Origin: Mongoliitalea lutea
GTDB lineage: Bacteria > Bacteroidota > Bacteroidia > Cytophagales > Cyclobacteriaceae
DNA: 64,000 nucleotides
NCBI RefSeq assembly: GCF_014652135.1
Contig: NZ_BMYF01000012.1
Span: 75,231-139,230, forward strand
Direction of reading: 5' to 3'
Every line of letters begins with the position of its first letter. Position 1 is the first letter of the stretch. The notes under the pieces are model-generated. The model searched no databases, was not told where the DNA came from, and saw only the letters and a list, made by a program, of their open reading frames with translations. Both the position numbers and the translations under genes were made by a program. Below are positions 46,829 to 55,071 of the stretch, in pieces.

Positions 46829-47202
46829 AGTATGGGTGAAGGTTGGGTGACTTTAACTCGATAAAAGTACAATAAGCGAAAAGTTAAAAAAATACCCTGT
46901 TTAGGGTATTTTTTAAGGTTTTTTGACTAATTAATTAGATTGAAAGAGGTTTTTTATAACAAAACTAAGTCGTGAAAAAATTTGAATTGAAAAAATCATA
47001 TAAATTTTATTATCCAAGATAACCTTAATTCTTTCCAAAAGAATATTTGTATAGAACATTTGCTTTCGAGCGCGGGCCATTTAGGTAAAAAACTCTTGAG
47101 CAAGTATTTATTTGTAAAAATCTAATTCCTTCAACTTTTTGTTTAGGTTTATTGATGTTCAAAAGTAAAAATTGTTTAGTTTTATGAAAATTACCAGATG
47201 TT
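46829..47202. other. 374-base intergenic region between divergent regulator and DUF4221 genes
   Basis: AT-rich non-coding DNA. It contains one clear structure, the 11-base-pair hairpin at 46887-46914. I saw no ORF with support, no tRNA and no exact TAnnTTTG box. A short plus-strand ORF at about 47183 overlaps the DUF4221 start in another frame and is not credible. Divergent promoters for 46828 and 47203 must lie here but I could not place them. Confidence 0.5.
46887..46914. other. Terminator-like hairpin in the leader of the LytTR regulator
   Basis: AAAAAATACCC / GGGTATTTTTT, a perfect 11-base-pair stem with a six-base loop. It lies about 59 bases upstream of the regulator ATG (minus strand) between divergent genes, where a normal terminator has no gene to end. 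It may attenuate the regulator transcript or bind a protein. Confidence 0.55.
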
Positions 47203-48342
47203 ATGAAAAATTTATCTGCACTGATTGGTTCCCTGTTTTTGTTCCTCGCTTGTCAGTCCTCTGACAAAGGTGCTGGGAATAATGATTTTTCTTCTTTTGA
47301 AATTTCTGTAGACACTGTCATGGTGGACTCTCGCAATGAAATTTTGATGGCAGCAGTCAATTCCTTTTCCCAAGTGTACTCAGATGATGCGAAGACGCTT
47401 ATCAATTGGTCTTTTGATGCATCTGAACTTGAAATTGTGGACCTTGATAACATGGAACTTGTCCGAAAAATAGCCATCGAAAAAGAAGGGCCGGATGGTG
47501 TGGGACAAAATGCGTATCAATTGGAACTACTATCCGGTGGGCGCTTTGCATTTGTAGGTTGGGATGATAAAATTGCCATTACCAACCAAGAGGGGAAAGT
47601 CCTAGAAAGACTTAGCTTGGATAAACCGTGGATGTTGGAAAATAAGGGAGAGAAAGAGTCACTTTCATTTTTAGGATTCTCCTCAGATGGAAAAACTATT
47701 TTCTGTGGCTTTTTAAATTTTGATACCATCAAACCCGATGTATTGGTACTGGATCTAATCAACGAGACAAGTAATGTAATTTCTATGCCGGAGTTTGAAT
47801 TGATGGACAAGTATAAGGTTAAGTGGACCTCCGAAGATGGAAGAGGCATGTCCATGATGCACCCATCTTTTGATTTTATACCTTGGAAAGACTCCTACCT
47901 ATTTTATACCAATGCAAAGAACAGTATTTACAAATACAGCCTTCCTTCAGATTCATTGAGTTTATTGACCTATACCAATCAATTGACAGCAAGTAGTAAA
48001 ACCGGTAGTTACAAAAATGAAGTTTCAAGTATAGAGGAAATGAGAGCTGAATCTGCGAAAATATATCAGGAAATCACTTTTACCCCGCCACTTTGGGATG
48101 AACAAAAACAGGTATTCTATCGCATGGCTTACATGGACCTTCCCAGGGTGGGTGATGAACCTATCAAAAAACGTGTCTTTTTAAGTGTCCTAAATGCTGA
48201 TTTTGAACTACTTGGTGAAAAAGAGCTGACAGAACTTACCTTTGATAAAAACCCTTTTCCAAAATTTGTTAAGGACGGGAAGCTGCATCTTTTCCTCAAC
48301 CTAGACGATGAATTAGCTTTTATTCGAATTTCTGTAAATTAA
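47203..48342 (+). CDS. DUF4221-family lipoprotein
   Basis: 379 residues. Lipoprotein signal with LFLFLACQSS (Cys about 17). The body has the short repeats of a beta-propeller (SVDTVMVDSRNEILM, LDNMELVRKIAIEKEGPDGV, GKVLERLSL), matching the DUF4221 family, which is restricted mainly to Bacteroidota and of unknown function. It is likely attached to the membrane facing the periplasm or surface. It is the first of two tandem paralogues, with a nine-base gap, divergent from the LytTR/sensor operon. Confidence 0.82.
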   Translation: MKNLSALIGSLFLFLACQSSDKGAGNNDFSSFEISVDTVMVDSRNEILMAAVNSFSQVYSDDAKTLINWSFDASELEIVDLDNMELVRKIAIEKEGPDGVGQNAYQLELLSGGRFAFVGWDDKIAITNQEGKVLERLSLDKPWMLENKGEKESLSFLGFSSDGKTIFCGFLNFDTIKPDVLVLDLINETSNVISMPEFELMDKYKVKWTSEDGRGMSMMHPSFDFIPWKDSYLFYTNAKNSIYKYSLPSDSLSLLTYTNQLTASSKTGSYKNEVSSIEEMRAESAKIYQEITFTPPLWDEQKQVFYRMAYMDLPRVGDEPIKKRVFLSVLNADFELLGEKELTELTFDKNPFPKFVKDGKLHLFLNLDDELAFIRISVN

Positions 48343-48350
48343 TTTGACCT

Positions 48351-49340
48351 ATGAAGAATATTTATCAACCATCTTGCTTGTTTATTTTGGCTTCTTTACT
48401 ATTCTTTGCTTGTAACAAAGGTGAGCAACAATCCGAGCTAATGTATACCGAAGTTCAATTCAGCATAGATACAGTCATGGTCGATGCGGGTGATGAACTG
48501 ATATATTTGAATGATAATTTATTTATGTCGGATATCTCTGTAGATGAAAAGCTGTTATTCAATTTCAACCGTCGAGAAAATATTATGGAGACGATTGATT
48601 TGGAAAAGCTTCAATTGCTAGAGAAAACTACGTTTGAAAAGGAAGGCCCCAATAGTATAGGAAATTTTCTAAGTGGTTTTGCTACGACCGTGAATAATAC
48701 TTTAGTGATGTGGAGTTATGGATTGACCTCAGAGTTTTCGAATGACGCCACCAAATTGAAGGATTTTCCTGTACTTCAATCCATTGGTCTTCCCAAGGAT
48801 GATAGTTCGGTGTATCCATCAAGATTGTATAAGGTGAGTGGGCAGGAGGATAGAGTAATTGCTTTGTTTATAGAATGGAGTACTCGGCGGTACTTTTTGG
48901 TGGATTTGGATGGGGACAAATCCGAAGTGATTGAGCTACCAGCCTTCGAAAAATTGAAAGAGGCTTCTACAGATATCCTTTATGATGGACAATGGGCAGG
49001 AAGTTTTGGTTCAGGAGTGAGTTCTTCGGTGCATGGTGATAAATTGCTCATAAGCAATTCTGTTTTCAATGAACTGTATATATATGATCCAGCTTCCCGT
49101 ACACTAGCGGAAAAATCATGGGATGGACCTTTGGTGGGTAAACAACGGACCTACATGGGCCCCAAAAGTGTGGAGGGCGAAAGCCCACAGCAATATGACG
49201 AGATGAGGAAAGTAGAAGAAGACTTCACTTTTATGAGTTTCCTCTGGGACGCCCAACATGAGCGATACTATCGGTTTGCTTATAAGAAAACCTTCGGGGA
49301 AGAAAAGGAGGAATGGGGGTTCTATAAAGCTACGGGATGA
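48351..49340 (+). pseudogene. DUF4221-family lipoprotein, tandem paralogue, main part before a frame change
   Basis: 329 residues with lipoprotein signal (LASLLFFACNKG). It is collinear with the upstream paralogue (FSIDTVMVDAGDELIYL; LEKTTFEKEGPNSIG), so it arose by tandem duplication. It stops at a TGA within ATGA at 49337-49340, where the paralogue continues with about 60 more residues. The missing C-terminus is encoded in another frame at once (49337-49507). One base appears to be missing between 49328 and 49337. This is probably a decaying gene, though a coupled two-peptide product or a sequencing error is possible. Confidence 0.8.
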
Positions 49341-49507
49341 AACTATACCTGAGTGTATTTGATAAAGATTTGCAACTGCTGGGAGAGTCCATTGTTCCAA
49401 TCTCCTTAGCAAGATTAAGCAAGGCATTTGTCAAAGACGGCAAAATCTGGATATACCAAAATATGGAGGATGAGTTGGGGTTTGTGAGGTTGAAAGTAAG
49501 CTTGTAG
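49337..49507 (+). pseudogene. C-terminal fragment of the second DUF4221 gene (frame-shifted), 56 aa
   Basis: An ORF from ATG 49337 that overlaps the preceding stop as ATGA. It encodes MKLYLSVFDKDLQLLGES ... AFVKDGKIWIYQNMEDELGF, which aligns with the end of the intact paralogue (RVFLSVLNADFELLGEK ... FVKDGKLHLFLNLDDELAF). It is therefore the displaced tail of the same gene, not an independent small gene, though ATGA coupling could still let it be translated. Confidence 0.8.
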
Positions 49508-49518
49508 TACCTATTTTT

Positions 49519-49565
49519 TTAACCGCAGAGGTCGTTAAGTTTTCTCGCGGAGTTCGCAGAGAGGG
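49519..49565. repeat. Extragenic dispersed repeat (AACCGCAGAGG... type)
   Basis: The block of short repeats of the CGCAGAG/CGCGGAG kind on the plus strand (AACCGCAGAGGTCGTTAAGT onward) resembles dispersed elements often seen beside GxxExxY genes in Bacteroidota. Similar motifs recur at 63855-64000. It contributes the C-terminus and stop of the truncated gene on the minus strand. Confidence 0.7.
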
Positions 49566-49788
49566 ATAGTTTATTCTCCACTAACAAATCAATCCTATAA
49601 CCGCAATCAAGTTTTACTTCTTCAAAAATAAGAGGCATTGATTTTTCCTTTTCTACGTTAAATCCTGATTTGGCTATTTTGTAATATAGGCATTGTTGAT
49701 AAGCACTTTCCAATAATCCCGGGCCTAATGCTGAATGAACTTCAATCGAAATTCCAATAATTTTTTTTGCTAGTTCGTTTTCAATCAT
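49519..49788 (-). pseudogene. GxxExxY protein, 3'-truncated by a dispersed repeat
   Basis: 89 residues. The N-terminal two-thirds is a normal GxxExxY/PDDEXK_3 domain: KKIIGISIEVHSALGPGLLE with the name motif G-x2-E-x2-Y (GLLESAY), and FEEVKLDCGYRIDLLVENK. Full members are about 125 residues and continue with an E-x-K catalytic strand (V-x-ELK). Here the last 14 residues (LSANSARKLNDLCG) and the stop are encoded by the repeat at 49519-49565. The nuclease-like active site is incomplete, so it is probably inactive. It lies 13 bases after the dipeptide epimerase gene on the same strand. Confidence 0.8.
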
Positions 49789-49801
49789 GATTGCATGACC
49801 T

Positions 49802-50815
49802 TTATGTTAATAACTCAGCCCCTATCCCGGCACCTTCAGGGAAGGCGATGGATGTAGGTGTAATCTGAACTCCTTTGGCAATATCTTCAGCTAGAAGCAT
49901 GGCTCCATCCATATCCACGTAATCCAAAAGTGGAGCTATGTGCGCAATGGCTGTTATCCCTACGGAAGATTCCGTCATACATCCTACCATGGTTTTCATG
50001 CCTAGGCTTTTTGCCTCATGTATCATCCGTAATCCGGGAGTTATCCCTCCCGCCTTGACCAACTTGACATTGATCCCGTGAAAGAGTCCATGGCATTTTT
50101 TCACATCCGCTTCTACTATGCAACTTTCATCAGCCATGACAGGCAACTTCGAGTGTTTGAATACTTCTGCCATTCCCTCCAAGTCATCTTTTCCAAGCGG
50201 TTGTTCCATAAATTCTACACCTAGCTTCGCCAACTCCTCCGAATATTGGATGGCTTGATCAGCAGTCCAAGCGCAGTTAGCATCTATACGAAAAGCAGCA
50301 TTAGTATGCTTCCGCAACTCACGGGTGATCTCCAAATCCTGATCGGTACCTAGCTTAATTTTATAAAGTGGCCAATCCACCTCCTTCATTTTAGAGACCA
50401 TTTTCTCTACCGTATCTATCCCAATGGTAAAGTTGGTCAATGGAATATTTGCAGGATTTAAGCCCAAATACTCATACAATTTCTTTCCCTGTTTTTTGGT
50501 AAAAATATCCCAAGCAGCCATATCCAAGGCGCATTGTGCAAATGGATTATCTTTGAAAATATCTTTCCCCAATTCCCAGAGATGTTCTGGACTGTTCCAA
50601 TTCCCTTCTTCCACAAGTGCACGAGCGGCCTCTAATCGCTCACAGATATTTTCCGCAGTCATTCCATAAAATGGATTGGTCGTGGTCTCCCCAAGGCCGA
50701 CAAAAGCTCCATCCGTAATGCGCACGATAATGGTGTCCTGCACATCTCTACTCTGATGGGCAATGGTAAAGGTATGCTTCAAAGGCAGGTCGCGTACAAA
50801 GAATTCGAGTTTCAT
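49802..50815 (-). CDS. Dipeptide epimerase (L-Ala-D/L-Glu epimerase family)
   Basis: 337 residues of the enolase superfamily, muconate-lactonising subgroup. Catalytic Lys pair in YKIKLG (K-x-K), metal ligands in RIDANCAWT, FMEQPL and MADESC, and a second catalytic Lys in INVKLVKAGG. It is a cytoplasmic enzyme that epimerises dipeptides, usually L-Ala-D-Glu from recycled peptidoglycan. It is divergent from the M14 carboxypeptidase lipoprotein gene, which suggests a peptide-scavenging unit (inference). Confidence 0.92.
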   Translation of the reverse strand: MKLEFFVRDLPLKHTFTIAHQSRDVQDTIIVRITDGAFVGLGETTTNPFYGMTAENICERLEAARALVEEGNWNSPEHLWELGKDIFKDNPFAQCALDMAAWDIFTKKQGKKLYEYLGLNPANIPLTNFTIGIDTVEKMVSKMKEVDWPLYKIKLGTDQDLEITRELRKHTNAAFRIDANCAWTADQAIQYSEELAKLGVEFMEQPLGKDDLEGMAEVFKHSKLPVMADESCIVEADVKKCHGLFHGINVKLVKAGGITPGLRMIHEAKSLGMKTMVGCMTESSVGITAIAHIAPLLDYVDMDGAMLLAEDIAKGVQITPTSIAFPEGAGIGAELLT

Positions 50816-50897
50816 GGAGAATTTTTTGGGTTTTAGACAAAAGTAAATTTATTTTTTTATGAAAGTTTCTACCTTGGTACAAAATCTTATTGCCGCT

Positions 50898-52367
50898 ATG
50901 AAAATCAATCTTCAATCGTATCTCCTTTTCCTTGTTGCATGCCTGACTTTTCTTGCCTGTGAGCCCCAAAAAACCCAACCATCCATAGATGCATCTACGT
51001 ATGAGCAAGCTTATGATCAATACCAAGAGCCAAGTGTAGACTTCCGTCGATTCAAATATGCGGATGTGATCCATTTGGTAACAGGAAGAAGCGACGCATT
51101 TGAAGTGGAGGAAGTAGGTAAGTCTATTTTGGGCAAGTCTATCTACCAAATGAGCATGGGTAATGGGCCTACCAAAGTGCTGTTGTGGTCCCAAATGCAC
51201 GGAAATGAAGCAACGGCAACCATGGCCCTATTTGATCTATTCAATTTTTTGGAGGGTTCTGATGATGATTTTGATGAGTTGAGGACCAAACTCAAGTCTC
51301 GGCTGACCTTGCGATTTATTCCCATGTTGAATCCCGATGGGATGGATATGTGGATTCGGAGAAATGCCTACGATATTGATCTGAATAGAGATGCACTGGC
51401 ATTGACCTCTCCAGAGGCAGTGATACTGAAAAATGCACGTGATAGCTTTGAGCCCATGTTTGGTTTTAATTTGCACGATCAGCAAACCTACTATACTGTA
51501 GGACAGACAGGTAAACCTGCCACCATTTCTGTATTGGCACCTGCATATAATTATGCCACAGAAGTGAATGATGTCCGCAAAAGAGCCATGCAGGTCATTG
51601 TAGGGATGAATGCTTTAATGGAACAAATCGAACCAGGACATGTGGGTAAATATGATGATGCATTTGAACCCCGTGCTTTTGGGGATAATATCCAAAAATG
51701 GGGCACGAGTACGATTTTGATCGAGTCAGGAGGCTATCCCAACGATCCTGAAAAACAAATAATCCGCAAATACAATTTTATGATTATGCTGCATGCGTTG
51801 GAGCAAATTGCAGACAAAACCTATGAAGCGTACTCCTTGGATGACTATTATGCCATACCTGATAATACACTTCGCCTCATGGATTTGGTGATTCGAAATC
51901 TACCCTTAACCTTAGATGAGCAATCGTACACAGTGGATTTGGGTATTCGTAGAAGAGAAGCCGATGCACACGGAGACTATTTTGTAAATGCCGTGGTGGA
52001 TGATTTAGGAGACCTGTCCATATTTTATGGATACGATGAATTGGATGCTACAGGTATGCATGTTGTGGAAGGGAAAACTTTTGAGACCCCTTTCAAAGAA
52101 CTTTCGGAAATTTCCAAAGAGAAGGCATTTGAACTTTTAAAAGAAGGTTATCTAGCGGTACGTGTACAAAATGCATTGGATAGGGAGTTGCACCAATTAC
52201 CGATACAAGTGTTGAAAAATGGAAGTTTTAGCAATGCGTTTAAAACCGGGGCTAATTCCAATTTTTACCTGGAGCAGTCTGGAAAGCTTCGATACGCAAT
52301 TGTCAATGGATACTTGATTGATCTAGAAACTTCTGTTGATGGTTTGTATAAAATGAGGGTACTTTAA
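50898..52367 (+). CDS. M14-family zinc carboxypeptidase lipoprotein
   Basis: 489 residues from ATG 50898, chosen because it is followed at once by a lipoprotein signal (LTFLAC). The ORF extends to 50859. M14 motifs: WSQMHGNEATATMA (His and Glu zinc ligands), RNAYDIDLNRDA (substrate Arg), FNLHDQQTYY (third zinc ligand) and ILIESGGYPND (catalytic Glu). It would trim C-terminal amino acids from peptides outside the cell or in the periplasm. A C-terminal extension of about 150 residues is less typical. Confidence 0.88.
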   Translation: MKINLQSYLLFLVACLTFLACEPQKTQPSIDASTYEQAYDQYQEPSVDFRRFKYADVIHLVTGRSDAFEVEEVGKSILGKSIYQMSMGNGPTKVLLWSQMHGNEATATMALFDLFNFLEGSDDDFDELRTKLKSRLTLRFIPMLNPDGMDMWIRRNAYDIDLNRDALALTSPEAVILKNARDSFEPMFGFNLHDQQTYYTVGQTGKPATISVLAPAYNYATEVNDVRKRAMQVIVGMNALMEQIEPGHVGKYDDAFEPRAFGDNIQKWGTSTILIESGGYPNDPEKQIIRKYNFMIMLHALEQIADKTYEAYSLDDYYAIPDNTLRLMDLVIRNLPLTLDEQSYTVDLGIRRREADAHGDYFVNAVVDDLGDLSIFYGYDELDATGMHVVEGKTFETPFKELSEISKEKAFELLKEGYLAVRVQNALDRELHQLPIQVLKNGSFSNAFKTGANSNFYLEQSGKLRYAIVNGYLIDLETSVDGLYKMRVL

Positions 52368-52421
52368 TGTGAAAAAGTATGCAGATAAGGTTTATTAACC
52401 ACATCTGCATACATTTCTTGA

Positions 52422-54596
52422 TTACAATCTGATTTTTACCCCTCCATTGACCACAAACCCATCCAAAGGAGCATAAATCTCCCGAAATATAGGATTATTG
52501 ATACTGCCCGTAAAGATGGTATCAAAACGGGTCTGTCTGGCATCTAGGAAGTTTTCAAAGTTGATATACACCGAAAAACGTTCCCACATTTTTTCCGCCA
52601 TAAAACCCATAATCCAATAGGATTGTCCAACCGAACCATCGGATAATTGTTGTGGGCTGAAGTAATAAGACTCCCAGCCTATGCGAATTTCATCGTGGAC
52701 TTCATAGAACAGTACAGAGTTAATTCTGTGTTTGGGAGTCAATGGATAAGTATTGCTATTTCCTTGGCGAATGATACGTGCATCTGTAAATGAATAGCCC
52801 ATCAACCATTTGAAATCTCTCCACTCCCATTTCACATTGGTTTCCATACCTCGGGTATCCACATGTCCGTCAATATTTTGCAATTGAAATAAGCCAAGAT
52901 TATTTTCAACTGGTTCCAAAAACAAAGGACGGTTCAAATAGGTGTAGAAAAACAAATGGTTGATACTTACAAAAAGGGCATCATCCAATAGTCCCGTTTT
53001 GTAATTTACATCCCAATTAAGTCCATAGGAGCGTTCCAGGACATTGCTAGCAGGTTGAATTGGAAGGACGTTTTGGTACTGCAACCGTTCGGTTTCCTCC
53101 GTGAAAATGGTTGGTGCTTTGTACCCCAAGCCCCCACCAAATCGACTACTGAAATTAGCATTGGCTTTCCATAGCATGGCTACTCTAGGCAATACGGCCC
53201 AACCATAATCCGGTACATAATCCGTACGTAACCCACTTTCCAAAATCCACTGTGGCTGTATGGTCCAAGTGTTTTGTGCGAAAAGCCCATAGGTTTGTAA
53301 ATGATAGCTTCTATCCAGCACTTGGTCCTGATCGATGAATTGTTCGGTGTACACGTTGGCACCCATCACCCAATCACTTTTGGTTTTATCAACTTGGTAA
53401 TTTACTTCACTAAAGCTTGACCATTGCTGTCCCTGAAAGAGGTAATTGTTGGTGGTCAGGCTTCTATCAAAGAAATTCACGGCATTTTTTACTTGCAAAC
53501 GCTTGTTTTCAGCTAGCTCATGATTCAACTGAAATTGGGAATTGATCCGAAAGCTGTTATTCTCCTCAAAGAATGCATTTACAGGGGCTTCTTGATTGCG
53601 CAAAAGGGCCATATTGCCTCCTTTTCTATCCTCTTGGTTCATATTGATTCCAAATTCAACATGAGTATCCTTCCTTGGGTAGTAGAATAGACGGGGATTA
53701 AAGGTGTAGCGCTGAAATTTTGGAATAGCTGAAAGCCCAATATCCGCTGGGTCAAAAGGGCTATTGGTATTATAGGCAGCAAAGATGGTGCTGCCCCATT
53801 TACCATTTCTTTTTCCATGAAATCCTGAAATATCAAACCCGCCTGCATTGGTGCTATTCAATAAAAAGGAGGTTTCACCTTCTTCTGAAGGGCGTTTTGA
53901 GATTAAATTAACCAAGCCCGCAATTGCTCCTCCGCCGTAAAGGGTAGAAGCAGAGCCTTTCAGTACTTCCACCTGTTGTAAATCCAACGGAGGAATTTGT
54001 AGTAAGGAAAGGCCAGAAGCTGCCCCTGAATACAAAGGGAAGCCATCTTTTAATAACTGGGTGTATCGACCATCCAAGCCCTGTATCCGGATGGATGCAT
54101 TTGCAGAAGTAGGTGAAGTAACTTGCACCATGATGCCAGTACTTTCACTCAAAAGCAAGCGTATGTCTCCTGGTTTCATATTGGCTTTTTCTTCCAACTC
54201 TTCACCTGCAATCAACTCGATTCTGGTTGGAGTGTCAGCAATTGTCCGAGAAGAGCGGGTAGATTGGACCACTACTTCTTCCAAGTTTCCATGCTCTTCA
54301 TGCAAATGGATAATAGTTACTGGGGTTTCAGTAGGTATCGTGACGGAAACCCGTTTTCGTTCATATCCGATCAGGGATAGCTGAAGTTGATAGCTGCCTA
54401 CAGTTAAATTTTCGAATGAAACCATCCCGTCTATATCAGTTACCCCTCCGGTATTGGTTCCTATAATTTTGACGATAACACCTGGTATAGGAGTTTCATC
54501 GTGTTCATCAATAATTTGAAGCTTAAGACTTGCCGTTTGACCCGATACTAGGGAGCAAAGCATGGCAAGGCACAAGCTGAATAGTAGTTTTTTCAT
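52422..54596 (-). CDS. TonB-dependent receptor
   Basis: 724 residues from ATG 54596, where a signal peptide begins (MKKLLFSLCLAMLCSLVSGQ). The ORF extends further to 54644 without sense. A CarboxypepD_reg domain at about 22-105 (VIVKIIGTNTGGVTDIDG), a plug domain at about 110-225 (RSSRTIADTPTRIELI; ASIRIQGLDGRYTQLLKDGF; VEVLKGSASTLYGGGAIAG) and a 22-strand barrel ending GGVKIRL. It imports a ligand across the outer membrane using TonB. The His/Cys-rich neighbour suggests a metal or metal chelate, but this is inference. Confidence 0.95.
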   Translation of the reverse strand: MKKLLFSLCLAMLCSLVSGQTASLKLQIIDEHDETPIPGVIVKIIGTNTGGVTDIDGMVSFENLTVGSYQLQLSLIGYERKRVSVTIPTETPVTIIHLHEEHGNLEEVVVQSTRSSRTIADTPTRIELIAGEELEEKANMKPGDIRLLLSESTGIMVQVTSPTSANASIRIQGLDGRYTQLLKDGFPLYSGAASGLSLLQIPPLDLQQVEVLKGSASTLYGGGAIAGLVNLISKRPSEEGETSFLLNSTNAGGFDISGFHGKRNGKWGSTIFAAYNTNSPFDPADIGLSAIPKFQRYTFNPRLFYYPRKDTHVEFGINMNQEDRKGGNMALLRNQEAPVNAFFEENNSFRINSQFQLNHELAENKRLQVKNAVNFFDRSLTTNNYLFQGQQWSSFSEVNYQVDKTKSDWVMGANVYTEQFIDQDQVLDRSYHLQTYGLFAQNTWTIQPQWILESGLRTDYVPDYGWAVLPRVAMLWKANANFSSRFGGGLGYKAPTIFTEETERLQYQNVLPIQPASNVLERSYGLNWDVNYKTGLLDDALFVSINHLFFYTYLNRPLFLEPVENNLGLFQLQNIDGHVDTRGMETNVKWEWRDFKWLMGYSFTDARIIRQGNSNTYPLTPKHRINSVLFYEVHDEIRIGWESYYFSPQQLSDGSVGQSYWIMGFMAEKMWERFSVYINFENFLDARQTRFDTIFTGSINNPIFREIYAPLDGFVVNGGVKIRL

Positions 54597-54629
54597 GCTT
54601 GTTAAAATATATGCTGGAAAATAGTTGAG

Positions 54630-54701
54630 CTCACACACAGACATGCAGCACTCTGCTGATTAATTAATCAGTTGTGATGTCATAGAATGAGTCTGTGTGA
54701 G
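54630..54701 (-). promoter_or_regulatory. Structured region between the His/Cys-rich gene and the TonB receptor gene
   Basis: CTCACACACAGAC (54630-54642) pairs with GTCTGTGTGAG (54691-54701), with a two-base slip. Inside are two overlapping hairpins that exclude each other: CAGCA-CTC-TGCTG (54646-54658) and the perfect palindrome CTGATTAATTAATCAG (54656-54671). It begins just after the stop of the upstream gene and ends about 33 bases before the receptor ATG. It could be a riboregulator, an operator, or a processing site; I recognise no known riboswitch. Confidence 0.5.
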
Positions 54702-54707
54702 GAAAAA

Positions 54708-55028
54708 TCAAGCAAACTTCGGTGGATGCCAAAAATTATGAACTGGGTCTATAATTCTAAGCGAGGGTATAATCGGGTGATTTTCTATCAAGAATATGCT
54801 CGTTTCAATGGCCCAGGTCGGGTGTATAGTAAGGGGAGCAAAGGTTGAACAATGCTTACAATTAGAAAAAGGTGGGCAGCAATTGCCTTCAGGATGATCG
54901 TGAGCGTCGTGTTCGTGGGTACTCAGTTCGATAGTCGTGTCCTCGTGCTCACAGTGGTCCATTCCATGTGGAGGGAAAACCATAAGGGTTAGGATGTAAC
55001 ATAGAAAGAATACACTTAGATTTTTCAC
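54708..55028 (-). CDS. His/Cys-rich secreted protein (DUF6660-like)
   Basis: 106 residues. A hydrophobic N-terminus (LSVFFLCYILTLMVF) acts as signal peptide or anchor. A cluster of metal-type ligands follows: HGMDHCEHED, STHEHDAHDHPEGNCC and FSNCKHCSTFAP. The pattern is like DUF6660, whose members in Bacteroidota sit near TonB receptors and metal efflux genes. It precedes the TonB receptor gene on the same strand with the structured 72-base region between them. It probably handles Zn or Cu in the periplasm (inference). Confidence 0.7.
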   Translation of the reverse strand: MKNLSVFFLCYILTLMVFPPHGMDHCEHEDTTIELSTHEHDAHDHPEGNCCPPFSNCKHCSTFAPLTIHPTWAIETSIFLIENHPIIPSLRIIDPVHNFWHPPKFA

Positions 55029-55071
55029 AAGTGAAAGTTACGTAAAGAATAACGAATTGTCCACCTGAATT

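Noticed and set aside
47183..47263. Short ORF upstream of the first DUF4221 gene
   Set aside because: It overlaps the DUF4221 start in another frame and is about 26 codons long without support.
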